Shown in pieces: positions 1 to 11,231 of a stretch of 64,000 bases of DNA (the first letter of the stretch is position 1; each line of letters starts with the position of its first letter). Origin of the DNA: Zhengitettix transpicula. Taxonomy: Eukaryota > Arthropoda > Insecta > Orthoptera > Tetrigidae. The position numbers were made by a program, and so were the translations under genes. The DNA lies in the NCBI GenBank assembly GCA_037074705.1, contig CM073590.1, positions 8,696,001-8,760,000 of the forward strand, in the 5' to 3' direction. Under the pieces are notes generated by a model. That model saw nothing but the letters and a program-made list of their open reading frames with translations. It made no database searches and was not told where the DNA came from.

Positions 1-228
1 TTATTTGTTATTAGTACCATGTCACAAAGGTACTTCGTAGGTTGTTAAAATTAATAAGTATTCAGCAAAGTCAATAAATTTAAGAATTCTATTTAAATTT
101 TATGTTTTTACTTAAATATTCCCTATTGAAATTGAAATATTTTAATATGAATTATAACTAAGGAAGGGAAATAGAAGTTAAAGAAGAAACCCTGTGTTGT
201 AAACAGTAAACGAAAACTGGATTGACAT
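1..228. other. AT-rich DNA, nothing recognised
   Basis: AT-rich sequence with no repeat, motif or reading frame that I can support. Confidence 0.6.
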
Positions 229-960
229 CATTTGTAGAGTCTGCACTGTCTTTGAGCCGTGGCCCCACTTGGCTCACCACAGCTTCAGAGTAACTCTCAC
301 AATTTTTGTTGACATCAAAGTATGCTGAGGCGCTGTGAAACCTTCCTTACGATTTTTCACGTTTACATGCCGTTGAATTTTCATAAACATATTTGAAACG
401 GAGGAAAGTTTTCCGTTTCGTCATTAGTGCGATGCAGCTCTGGCTGTATAAAATTTCAGTTTCACAATATTCTCACACCGCTGCGACGAGACTGTCATTT
501 GAGAGTGTTCTTATGTGCCTTTTATTCGCTGCACATATTACGCGCCCTCGTGGCTCACACATGGACTTGCAATGTAAGAGTGCTTCAATGCGAACGTGAC
601 GACGCAAGATCGGCGTCGACGTCGTTGCAACGAAACTAATTGAGACGTTCGAGACCTCCATCCCCACACTCTCCATGCCTGGTTGACAAGAGAAAACTCG
701 CTGATTTGAGGGGTCGGTAGGAATCGCACTACACCTCCCCCCCTATAAATAATTCATGCTATCCCTCAGTCACACACCTCTTAAACAGATACAATTTAAT
801 ATTCAAGAGACGTGCAGTATACATACAAATAGACGCTCCCACTCGACAACATCGCCGCAGGACGATATATTCATGCTCGTCGCCTCGTATTCAACGCTTT
901 TGCTGCGAACTCGTTGATAACTTAACGTGGCGAGATATTTGGAACAGGCCTTAACATATA
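229..960. other. Island of balanced base composition, unassigned
   Basis: Base composition is clearly less AT-rich than the flanks, with many CpG dinucleotides, especially at 590-660 and 830-900. Four open frames of 63 to 70 codons overlap here on both strands, and none resembles a protein I know. Their mutual overlap argues that they are chance frames. A TATA-plus-initiator arrangement lies at 744-771. A noncoding first exon, promoter or conserved element of a neighbouring gene would fit, but nothing here proves it. Confidence 0.4.
744..771 (+). promoter_or_regulatory. Possible RNA polymerase II core promoter (TATA + Inr)
   Basis: TATAAA at 744-749 is followed by TCAGTC at 766-771, a perfect match to the arthropod initiator TCAKTY. 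The initiator A at 768 lies 24 bases after the first T of the TATA box, a little closer than the usual 26-33. The site sits in a CpG-containing island. No exon is recognised downstream, so the transcript, if any, is unknown. Confidence 0.3.
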
Positions 961-2849
961 CCGTTACTAACTGGTTAATTCGTGATTCTAATATGTATAT
1001 GCACAGATTAATTGTAGATTTGATGAATGATGCCAGAAGGATGGTTATTATTTTTATCTAGAAATTAATCCTGTATTTCCCTGCTGTGTATATAAAACAT
1101 TTAACATATTATGAATGAATATATCGATAAATTTATATTTAAAGGTTGGAAAAATATATTTTATAGTGTAAATCCTGAAATAGTATAACTGCACTTCACT
1201 TCAGTCGTAATACAAAATTATGGAGTTAAATTTAATAAATTGGAATGTATCACTGAATTATTGTGCTTCTCCCCCCCCCCCTTAAATTTCTTCAACCTTA
1301 AAGGAATTAAAAACTCCAAATAATGGATTATTATATGTGGAAATAATACATGAATCTTATTAGTTTAAACTAATTCTACGAACAAATGTTTAAAAGTCAT
1401 GAAGAATCAATCAAATTATTTGATGCACATAATGTAGTCGACAAAATTAATTGTTAAACTGGCTGTTTGTGTTATTTTGAAAAATGTATTATATTACTAC
1501 AATAAATATACGACATGAAGATATAATATCTCGAAATTACGAACATAGACACACAAACTTAAAATAATTCGAAATTTAATCACATGTTCAAATTTAAAAA
1601 AAACATGTTTTTGCTTATGAACCCAATTATATATAAAAAACTGTCTTTGAAATGTTTCCCATAAAATGAAACTTTAATTTAATAAACACCAAAAGCATAT
1701 GGTTTGCCTCAACAACATCTATAAATTATTTAAAACTTTTTCATTTTTATACCTCGTAATTGATCTTCACCTTGTGTTTGTCTTCAACCAGTGTTTGAAA
1801 AAGACCAAAAGAAAAGCCGATACTTAGCAAAACTTAAAATACCAAAAAAAATATCAATATATTTTAGTTTGTACTGAAGGTTAATGTTATTGGTTTTGCA
1901 AAATAATTATATTTCAATAATAAAAATTATTACTGTAATCGTTGTTCCCGTAACGTAGGCAGATGTAATGAAATTTTAAACTTTCAAGTTTATAATAATT
2001 ATTTATTGAATTTTAATTTTAATTGAAAGAATTATATTCAGAGTTTCATATATAATTCAATATCCTCATATTTTAATCCATTTACTATCGTATTGTTTAA
2101 CAGTTGGGCCATTGCACATTAATTCGGTTTTTATTGTGGCAAAGATTTCTGTTGAAAATCCATATCCCGTTTGTAAGAAATACTGTTAGGATAACCAACA
2201 TCATTTTCAATTTTAGTTCCTATTAGAATAATGGTTATGCTTTTTACTGCTAAAATAGTATCTCTCAACAAGCGTTCGAAAACTAACTCCTTTAAATGCT
2301 TATACGCCTTTCTTCTATGTTGTAATATACCACGTTAATCGATAGAAATTCATATTAGATATTATTTTGTCTCCCCTTTGGAGTAAAACGATTCTTCAAT
2401 CTCTTTCCGTATACGAAAATTGATAAATTGAGAGAAAATCACTATAACTATACAGGAGACCAGAGAACGGAACTGTTTCAAATTAAGACAATTATTAATT
2501 TCTGATTATCTAGGCCCAGTGGTTGAGTCTCTAAGATATAGTGACTGTTGTAACATGAGAAACAAGTAAAGAGATGAAAAAGCTAGGAAGCGTCGAACTT
2601 GTATTTATTGATCTATTTTACCCAAATTCAGTAAACAAGTGCATATTGGATCTTTGAACTACCTTAGCAATATTCTCAATATATTTACGGAGCTTACGTC
2701 GACTGGTTGCCCCTAAATATTTTCACTAGCGTGGATATAATACGGTTCTGATGTTCAAACCCGTATTATTATTTGTGATTTCATTTTGTGATAGTCATTT
2801 GAGAAAAACATTTTGATACGTAAATATTATAAAAATAATATCAAGTTTG
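961..2849. other. AT-rich DNA, nothing recognised
   Basis: Long AT-rich stretch with no recognisable gene or element. The only simple feature is a run of 11 C at 1271-1281. Confidence 0.6.
1271..1281. repeat. Poly-C homopolymer
   Basis: Eleven consecutive C residues in AT-rich DNA. The exact length of such a run is often uncertain in assemblies. Confidence 0.9.
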
Positions 2850-3600
2850 TTAACGTAATTGTGCTTCTGTCAAGGTAAACTCTGGTATGTAGCAATAACG
2901 TATGTTTTCCTGCCAGAGAGAAATTAGCATGGGGAGGTTTTTACGCTCTTTCAGTGGCTTCAAAAACACCTCTACGAACCGGAGTGAAGCACATACGTTG
3001 CTGCATTCTTGTTTGCTGAGTGTTTTACGGCGACATTCATCCCAATTTACAGACAAGCCGCCTAAAAAATTCAGCAGCCGACATCCCTTAGGTCTATTAG
3101 TTGAGGCTTTCAGGATACTTAATCATAAAAGTTACGATCCGCGCGACACAGAAATTAAATCGTTGGTGGGTTGCATGGTATGGTCTTTTTGAATTATTCA
3201 TCCAAATTGAAGCACATATAGTTTAAATAATGAGATAAAACTTTTTCTTGGGTTTTATTCTGTTTAACCAGAATTACACGTCTCGTTGTACCATTTGGTT
3301 GTAACTAGGGAGGTTCGTGTAGATGATTTTTCATACATATAGTGCGACTATGTTGTCGTAGATATAAGTAAATGTCCGAGCGTATTATCAGAGGCCGTAC
3401 ACACTCCTCAGTACTTGTGCCGAAAAAACGTTTTTTAAAATATATTTTGGAGCCCAGAGTTGCTCGGATTGTCACAATGACACACAGCGACATCCATAAC
3501 CCCGGATTTGACTCCAATCTCGGTTGTATTCGCATTATTTTGTCCATCATTACCTCCACCAAGAAAGAAAGAGGTTGAAATGATGCACACAGAACATCTG
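2850..3600. other. Unassigned DNA with short open frames
   Basis: Composition is closer to balanced than the flanks. A 96-codon frame (2902-3192, +) and 68- to 85-codon frames at 3305-3578 on both strands are open. None has a signal peptide, domain or motif that I recognise, and overlapping frames on opposite strands suggest chance. Confidence 0.35.
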
Positions 3601-4288
3601 TAGAAATTCTGTTAATCTCTTTGACTCATAAAAATATATATCCGACGCGAATATCGGCCGCTTTCGCTTGTTTAAAAATCTTCACCCCCGTCCAACTCTG
3701 CTCCTAGTCGTAGGTAATGCATGTACGAAATTTGGTCGAATTTGCTCTACGGGTGTATGTTTGTATGAATGATCCGCATACAAATATACACCCATTCATA
3801 CATAATACGCACACACACACACACACATATATATATATGATCTTAATGATTTTAATAATTGTATATTTATGGTGGATTGTTAGCGGCACCAATTTCAAAG
3901 GCGGCAATGGACTGGCGGGCTTTTGTTGAGTTGAACCGCGGTGTTTACAGAACAGTCGGGTGTTGGAAGTCGAACAACTAACTGCGTGGCAGGCAGACAG
4001 GTCTAGCAGGAAAAGGTTACAAGTTAAATTTGAGTATAAAGTTTTGGACAGTCAAAGTCATCGAATACAAGGAGTAACCTAATAAATCACGCTACAATAA
4101 ACATCTATAAGTACCGTGATCGTCATCAATTCCACAGAGACAATTTGTAACAATCTGTCCAACCAATAATCCGGAGGGAGCAGCTGTTTCCAGTTTCCAT
4201 AGGAGAGACCCGAAAGTTATGACCGTGTTTTTGTTTAATAAAATGTAAATTCAGTGATTAATGGCCTTTTAATGTAATGGGGGTAGAG

Positions 4289-4291
<3 letters not shown>
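3601..4291. other. Intergenic DNA, no element recognised
   Basis: Apart from the compound CA/TA microsatellite at 3806-3838, I see no repeat, coding region or RNA gene here. Confidence 0.5.
3806..3838. repeat. Compound (CA)n(TA)n microsatellite
   Basis: About ten CA units run directly into about seven TA units. It is a simple dinucleotide repeat. Confidence 0.9.

Positions 4292-4331
<40 letters not shown>
4292..4331. repeat. (TA)n microsatellite, 5' flank of LTR-like element
   Basis: About 20 TA units end exactly where the element beginning TGTAATACC starts. A second TA tract follows the element at 5810, so the element appears to have inserted inside one microsatellite. Confidence 0.9.
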
Positions 4332-4334
<3 letters not shown>

Positions 4335-5809
4335 AATACCAATTAAACAGGCTATTAATTGTTTTTAATATAATTTAATTGTTGGCGGTACGGGTGCTTA
4401 AAGACGACAATCACAGCGGGTCTTTCTTTGTTATCAATCGGGACTGGAGACTACGCGCTTAGAGAACTGAGTGTGCGTCGAGTATCCGTAGAGTCTACGT
4501 CGAGAACTGGGACATGGTAGTTCGGTTCACGTAGAGAAATAAAAACAGTAAAAGTCTACGGATCTAGAATTATGAATAGGGCTATCTAGGAAGTCCAACG
4601 GCGAGATATAATAGTTTACATAAAACGCACGTAAACAGTTTGACGGAGAGACTTATAAAATCGCAGTTTGGAAGCAGAAGTTTTGCTTCACAAACTGAAT
4701 TTTTGCATAGAGAGACTTTCAGGAGATCTACGTCCGGCAACTGGCTAAGGGTGGGCTAATCCAGGTTCCAGGATAGCAGAGATCCAGAGCAACTACCGTG
4801 TGTTCGAAAATCTAAAGTGTAGAATCAGTGTATAATGGCCTATTTAGTGGGTGTTGACTTCAAGCTACAAGAGCCCGAACTGGTACCAGCAGCACTGTCG
4901 TGAGCACAAAATAATTATTAATGACTGTAGACGATAATTAAAGGGTATAGTCAGATCTAATTCGCGTTTTCCTTTTAATTAGTTTTCTTCTACTTTTGAA
5001 TTTAATATTGTATGCCGTTAATGAGTTTGTTTTAGTTCACTGTATTTGTTCTTCCTATCAAACCCAGTGGTGACCTGAGATAATGAGAAATTCGACGTCA
5101 TTGATTGTAATTATCAACAATAAATTTTTAAATACTTAATAATTTTGTTAATTATTCCTATTAACTAAGACCACCTTGTAGTAAATAACAATCTTAAGTG
5201 GCCGCGGGCCTGAGGAGGCCTGAGGAGGAATACATTAAGCGTGCACGTGTGCTTGCCCGAGAGGCCAAAAGAAATCACGGGTACAGGTCCCTTTTTTTGC
5301 ATCGTTTATGGGGGGGGGCGGAGGACTTATCAATACTCCGAACCCGGGTGAAAGTAAGGGACGGATACGCAGACATACGCAAGGAGAGACGCAGGCAGAC
5401 CGTAAGAGTCGACAGGGTGGAGAATTTGGCGAGCGGGAAGAAACAAAGGTTTTGAAGGACGTCCATCGCGTGGAGGCCGAAATGTGCTGCTTACTACGAG
5501 ACCACTGCAAGTCGGCTGACGCCACAAGTAAAGTAAGCATCACAATTTATGTAAAGTGCCTTCAAAAATAGAATTTTTTACACAGTGCGGAAATAGACTC
5601 TGTTCTTGAATAGCCACCGAACCGCCCACATTACCCTGTTGAGAAGGAGAACTTTTTAATCAAGCCGGAGCTAATTTTAATTTTATGCAGACCAATGTAT
5701 ATCTGCTGGCGCCAACAATATTTTTTTTAATGTATTTTTGAATTTTTTTTATTTTTTTGTAATAAAGTTTATTTTATTTATATTAAGTAATAAAAAGCGA
5801 ATCATTACA
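4332..5809 (+). mobile_element. LTR-like element inserted in (TA)n, copy C
   Basis: The 1478-bp unit begins TGTAATACCAATTAA and ends AATCATTACA, giving TG...CA ends with short inverted termini as in LTRs. It is bounded on both sides by (TA)n. Its first 55 bases closely match the minus-strand start of the element at 45502-46536. It carries the family motif near CCCAGTGGTGACCTGAGA at 5063-5081. AATAAA occurs near 5760. A GC-rich block at 5195-5530 is absent from the shorter relatives. No reading frame for gag or pol is present, so it is best read as a solo LTR with an insertion. A non-autonomous element is the alternative. Confidence 0.65.
5195..5530 (+). other. GC-rich block inside LTR-like element C
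   Basis: About 335 bases are strikingly rich in G and C, including GGCCGCGGGCC near 5200, a run of nine G at 5309-5317 and many purine-rich GGAGAGACG-like words. They sit within otherwise AT-rich element sequence. Open frames of 60 to 102 codons on both strands are a composition effect. It may be a secondary insertion or captured cellular sequence. Function unknown. Confidence 0.45.

Positions 5810-5858
<49 letters not shown>
5810..5858. repeat. (TA)n(GA)n compound microsatellite
   Basis: About 13 TA units directly follow element C, then about 11 GA units. With 4292-4331 it forms the presumed target microsatellite. Confidence 0.9.
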
Positions 5859-6814
5859 AACACTCTACTTTATTTATTAGAAGAAGAAGATATATGATTA
5901 TTTCACGATATTACAAAAATGATGGCAAACAATTATTATTTAATGAAATATTAAATGTTGGAGTGAAATAATCAAAATTCTCGTACTGTAGTCGTAAATT
6001 TAATTAAAGATTCAATGTATAATTGACTTTAATAACATAAACACCAATGTAAATGTGGTAAAATATAGAATATTTTAATTTAAAATTTTTTACGAATAAA
6101 ATATTTTGCAAATTGGCTCTAAATATAGCTATATTCAGTAATGAGCTTCAATTCAGTAAATTATACATTGTTTGGTATCATTTTTCTGGTAATGGTGCGT
6201 ATAATTGAGATGTATTAAATGTTTTAAAATGAAATGTCAAATAAAATAATTCCAAGTTTAATGGCAGAAATCTATAATAATGTATGGAGTTTACAAATTA
6301 TTCATATAAAGCTGTAAGAAACACGCAGGAATTACAGATCTACACATTTGGATTGGATATAGGCGACGATTCTAGTTCATTCGTGCAGTATAAATATTGA
6401 AAACTTCACTTTTGCTTTTGATGGAAAATCAGAAAGTTTAAAATTTCGTTTATAGGGAGATAACACGATAGTAGATGCAATGGGTGTCCTTCATAGGCCG
6501 CACATAAAAACAGAAGGCAGATACACAATAAAATAATCATTTACTTACTTTATTTCACTACTTTTTATCTTTTTTTGTATAGACTCTAAAATATTTCGTA
6601 TTTGAACAATATTTGGTAAATTCTTCCAATCACAATGCTGAAAATTATTTGTGCATGTAAATGTCTAGCGTTAATGTAATTTATTATTATATATTTTAAT
6701 ATTTACTATTAATTAATATTAAATTAAAAATGACGATAATTCTTTCAGATTTTAATTCTTGGCATAAAAACATTTCTCGTGAATATTATAAATTTATTAA
6801 ACGAGAAAAATTTG
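5859..6814. other. AT-rich DNA, nothing recognised
   Basis: Strongly AT-rich, with no element or gene that I can support. Confidence 0.6.
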
Positions 6815-7035
6815 TTAATATTGAGAAAGGTAGCCAAATGCATACAAAATAAGTGACAATATAAATACCACACAACGTTTCTTGGTTCCTTGTCCCTGAG
6901 CGACACAACTGCACTCGTCAGTTGACAAAACTTAAAAGGGACACGGATTCCCAGAAACGTAGTATTTATATTACCACATATTTTTTTCTGTATTTGGCTA
7001 TCTTTATTATTATTAATTTTCAATCAGACGTAAAT
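6815..7035. mobile_element. PLE terminal hairpin, family 1, copy 1
   Basis: Two copies of a Penelope-like 3' terminus stand back to back. The left arm (6815-6900, minus) contains ATAAATACCACACAACGTTTC. The right arm (6938-7035, plus) contains CCAGAAACGTAG and the terminal CAATCAGACGTAAA. The spacer carries the family sequence CTGCACTCGTCAGTTGAC. Assignment to PLE rests on the same terminus following the endonuclease-coding region at 42868-43740. The arms are degenerate and CTGANGA is not preserved, so this is an old copy. Confidence 0.75.
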
Positions 7036-7269
7036 TGTTACATTTCAAGAAAATATTGTCATTGTGATAAATTTTCATTTCAATAATTGTAATATAATTA
7101 CGAAAATCGATTAAATAATTGTAAGACATTATGGTTTGATTTCAGATTATATTTAGATGAATATAAAATTTTATTAGTTTGTAAAAAATTTTTTTTTCGT
7201 TGTAGTATGCATCAAATTAGAAATTAAACGTACAGACCACGTTACAAGTTATTAGTATTTCCGTATGAT
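7036..7269. other. AT-rich spacer
   Basis: No feature seen. Confidence 0.5.
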
Positions 7270-7650
7270 CCATTCTTAGACGTTCATTGCTTGATGAGAA
7301 TTGTAAGTCGGACGTTGTTCGCATTCAGCCGAGTAAACTTTTCCATTGCAGTAATTATTCGAACTCGCTCCTCATTCGTCATAGTTGTAAGTCCAGTTTA
7401 TCATATGGAACCGGCGGTAGACAGCGTTACATTTTTCAGGCAGGGGGATTTAACTTTGAAATATTGCTCTGTGCTGCTGGGAGAGGTCTCGCCCGTGTTG
7501 GTATTAGTCTCAATAATGTGCTGGACTGGCACTCGTAGCTGCGCTAAGCCAGCCCGGGGACTTTGCAGCCAGACTGACCACCGCTGCGCAGCGTCTATAC
7601 GAGTATTACACCAGACAGCTCCTCCGTCAGGACATCCTACCATGCATACT
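7270..7650. other. Island of balanced composition, unassigned
   Basis: The sequence is CpG-containing, with GC-rich words around 7490-7620 (AGCCAGCCCGGGG, CCGCTGCGCAGCG). The longest open frame of the window, 165 codons at 7291-7788 plus, spans it and continues into AT-rich DNA. The frame has no recognisable domain and a competing frame lies on the other strand. It is more likely an exon fragment, regulatory DNA or a chance frame than a complete gene. Confidence 0.35.
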
Positions 7651-8670
7651 AAAAATATACATTTATATGCTAACAAGAAGGTTCAATTTTATCTCCTAAA
7701 TGTGCTCTTTGCAATTACAGTTATTAGGGAACGCCTTTTGGGCAGCTATTATATAACAACAAAATACATTAAATTCATTGCCAACTGAACGAAACTGAGA
7801 AAAGGGAGAAATTCTTTCACTAAGGAGTCCATCAGAAAAAGATTTCAAAATTTAATTCTTCTAACATTATACAGGTTAGTACACTAAAAGTCCCTTACCC
7901 CATTTCAAAGTACGTTTTTTGTGATACAATTATATCAGAAAACAAATAAGTGAAATTACTTCTATTTATCCATGAAAAATGCCAATAAGTAGCAAACCTT
8001 ATTGACAAATTTGTTTTGGAATCATGAATATGTTTTCTCGAAAGTTCTGAGTTTGTTTTAACGGTGAAATTATCTCAGTAGATAATTTGTTCTAGAAAAG
8101 TAGTTCGACGCGAATCGAACTATATGAAAATCAATACTCTTACAGATAGTCGTCGTTAGCTATTTTCAGAAAATGATAAGAAACTTTAGTGTGCGATGAC
8201 GTCACGTAACGTAAAGCAGTCTCTTTGCACATTGCTTAAGTATCAGTGAGCCTATCAGATAAATTACTCAAGCAACGTGTTTGCAGTACCTACAAATATT
8301 ACACAGTTCTAAAATGATCTAATGGAGAGAAACACATTATGTGCAAAGAAAATACAACTGCCAATGCTCTGTTGAAGATGTTAATATTTTATTTGACAAA
8401 AGTCGCGTCGACAGCGCAACCCTTTTCAATTGTCGCCAGTTCAAAACTGTATTCATGCTGTAATTTTCCTAAGCTCATCGATAAGCTTTAGAAAAATGTA
8501 TGGAGGGGTTTAAGTTATTTATTGTCCGAATCTTCACTATGCCGCTTCGAACTCAGCCCGGTTTAACACAATTAGTAGAGAGCATTGGTTGGAGTTCGTT
8601 ACGAATATAATTTCAAGCGCAAAACTATGGAAGTTCTACTGAAGTTCAAAATTACTGTATAACAAGAATA
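7651..8670. other. AT-rich DNA, nothing recognised
   Basis: No repeat or gene that I can support. A short CpG-containing patch lies near 8400-8480. Confidence 0.5.
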
Positions 8671-8677
8671 TATATAT

Positions 8678-9645
8678 TGTAGTAATTGGTAATTAAGGCA
8701 TTCTTCTAATTGAAAAGTTGAATTGTAGAGGACTCATTATTAGTGGATATAAAGCGGACGCCGCAACAAACCGGCAAGGCAAAGAAAACATTGTTGATCG
8801 GTTGGGAAGGTTTTACGCGCACAAAATTTACGAGACGAAGAATTCAGTCGGGGAGCGGACAGCAAGCAGTTTTGAAAGCAGCAGACAGCGAATAGATCTG
8901 ACGAAAAGTTTTACAGTCGGCAGTCAGAACGAAAGAATGTGGTCCAGTCACAAACATGCTTTTAAATATTAAAAAGTAAAGCAATATTCAGTCGTGAAGG
9001 AGACAGAGCAACTAGTGTGTATTCGGTGGTCGAGCGTAGATTCATCATGATGGCCATAGACAAACCAATGAAGTCCATTTTCAACTAAAGTCACGAGATC
9101 TAAAAATCCAGGTTGCAGTAAAGCATCGAGAACCAACCAATTTGTGTTAAAACAACTAACAAAAAACGCCAATTAGAGCCTGTGAACATTTAGAGCCTGT
9201 GAGAACTTAGAATCAGTGATGTCCCCAAAAATGGTGCACGAAAAGCTAAAAAGAGACCTGGGCGGCCGTAAGTAGAGAAAAACTTTAAAATCATTTGTAA
9301 ACCGTGTTTAAAAGATAAAAGTCAGATCGTTCTTTAATTATTTAATTATCGATAAAATTAGATCCTTAATTCTTGATAAAATTAAAATTGTTTAAATTCA
9401 ATCTTTAGTATAATTTCTTCCGCAACAAATTTCGTCTATGTTCAGACGCATTGATTTCCATAAAAAGTAAATGTAATTTTGATTATATAAATTCTGCCAT
9501 TTATCAAACCCAGTTCAAGACCCTGAGATCCCAAATATTTTGTAATTTGAATATTTGTTTTAAAATTGTTAATAAATCTTGTTTAATAGTTTTCACTCAA
9601 GTTGTTTCATTTAGAAACGCCACATTCATAATATAATTAATTATT

Positions 9646-9648
<3 letters not shown>
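8678..9648 (+). mobile_element. LTR-like element inserted in (TA)n, copy A
   Basis: The 971-bp unit begins TGTAGTAATTGGTAATTAAGG and ends TTAATTATTACA. It is directly homologous along its length to 18829-19857: both share ATTGTTRATCGGT, CACGAGAYCTA, ATCAGTGATRTCCCCAAAA and the motif CCCAGTTCAAGACCCTGAGA (9509-9528). It is flanked by TA dinucleotides on both sides. The TG...CA ends with short inverted repeats and the absence of coding capacity fit a solo LTR, probably Ty3/Gypsy-like (inference). A terminal-inverted-repeat DNA element is less likely. Confidence 0.7.

Positions 9649-9692
<44 letters not shown>
9649..9692. repeat. (TA)n microsatellite shared by two elements
   Basis: About 21 TA units are bounded on the left by the 3' end of copy A and on the right by the end of copy D, which is in the opposite orientation. 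One microsatellite therefore seems to have received two insertions. Confidence 0.9.
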
Positions 9693-11209
9693 TGTGGTAT
9701 ACACAATTCTATTAGATAAACAAAGGAAGAAAATTGAAATTAAACCAAAATATTTAAAAGATAAGAAAAATTATTTATTTGGATAAATTTGATTTTCGTT
9801 GAATTTACATTTTTATATTTTTAAGTTAATTCCTCAGCTTTTATGAGAATCTAACTTTCATGGCGCCTTATAGGGCCTCTAATAAAGACGGTGATTTGCA
9901 AATTTCAGCAAGTTACAAAAGAAAAAAAAAGGGATTTAAATTTACAATAACAAACTTTTATTCCAACAACAAAAGTTATGGAAATCTGAAAAGTTATATT
10001 AATCTGGGAAAGTTATAGAATATGGCGGTAAACGATATTTACGTAAAGGTTTACAGATGAAAGTTTTTGTTTTTACATACCGTTTATTTAGTGCTGCTCT
10101 GGTTTGTAAACACGTGATTATTTACTTTTTATGGAACACTAATTTCATTGACACGTAGCACTGATTTTATGATCGTCTCACTTTCCAACACTTACGGCGC
10201 CTTTATACTTTGCTGTGGAATATCTTTAATAGAAAAACTGATGAATTTCAGCCCATACTTTGCTGAATTCGACCAACACAGACTCTAGCTCGGACTAGGT
10301 CAAGCCATGGTCAGGTCCGTCAAAGCATACAGACTGTCTCCCACACACCATACTGCCTTGCCTCCGAAACACACACTCTGCTCTCTGAATATCTGAGTGA
10401 TTGACGACGCTAAAGTTCTGAGAGTCTTATATACCTTTTCGTAGCACTCATTAACGTCCATGCATTCTCGCGCCAAACAATGCTGTTCTTTATAATGCTC
10501 TGGCCTAAAAGTTTCGCAGCCAATAATTAAATAAACAAATTATTAAAAAAACATTTCATTACACATTTGTAATCTCTACAATATTGTGAAATATATTACA
10601 ACCATAACAATTTCACAATACAAGTTCACAATAAAATTTGATTTTTTATGCCAGTTTATCTCAACGTTTTTAATTGAAATTGAAAGTTTCATCCGCACTC
10701 TTTATATCAAGCATGATACGTTGTCACCTATTACTACTGACGCTCCTTGCTCCAAGGCTTGCTACATGGTCGTCCATTTGAGGAAAACTGCAGTGACTGC
10801 GAGGCGGGCATGGATAAATGAGACCCGCGACAGTATATCACTTTGGCGGGAACTTGCACTCAGTCGTCGGGAGTCGACAGGTCCAAAGCTTTTATATCTT
10901 TCCTATTTCTACTTAGAAATGATACTATGAAAATGAAGTCTATATTACAGAATATTAATGTGCAAGTGTAAAGATATTCTGTTATATCTTCCAGCAAAAC
11001 CGTCATATATCTTCTCTCCCCCTCTCGACCCATCCCGCTTTTCTAATATAACTACTAAATGTTCTTTCACGAAAGAGCACAATTACTAGTAGTCAAATAT
11101 AATAATAAAACTTTTATTAAACTATGTGTCTCTTTGTGCATGTTTGCCGATAACAATTCCAGTTAAACAGTTTATAATTTTAAATATTAATTGCCCTTTA
11201 ATCATTACA
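9693..11209 (-). mobile_element. LTR-like element inserted in (TA)n, copy D
   Basis: The 1517-bp unit reads on the minus strand from TGTAATGATTAAAGGGC (start at 11209) to TATACCACA (end at 9693). It is flanked by (TA)n on both sides. Its minus-strand start closely matches the start of the old copy at 14518 (TATAATAATTAAAGGGC, then AACTGGAATTGTTA in both). It carries a TATA-type promoter on the same strand near 10430, where an LTR promoter would be expected. A 114-codon frame at 10586-10930 runs antisense to it and is probably noncoding. Confidence 0.65.
10399..10433 (-). promoter_or_regulatory. Possible LTR promoter (TATA + Inr-like)
   Basis: On the minus strand TATATAAG (10433-10426) is followed about 31 bases later by TCAATC (10404-10399), one base off the initiator consensus. 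Spacing and position inside copy D suit the U3/R boundary of an LTR. Inference only. Confidence 0.35.
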
Positions 11210-11231
11210 ATATATATATATATATATATAA
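11210..11231. repeat. (TA)n microsatellite, flank of copy D
   Basis: About 11 TA units directly follow TCATTACA. With 9649-9692 it marks the TA target of copy D. Confidence 0.85.

Noticed and set aside
5235..5543. Frames of up to 102 codons on both strands
   Set aside because: They are a consequence of the GC-rich block, which lacks stop-rich AT words.
7291..7788. 165-codon open frame, the longest in the window
   Set aside because: It runs from a balanced island into AT-rich DNA, overlaps a competing frame on the other strand and has no recognisable domain. Not called as a gene.
10586..10930. 114-codon plus-strand frame
   Set aside because: It lies antisense inside LTR-like copy D and has no recognisable content.
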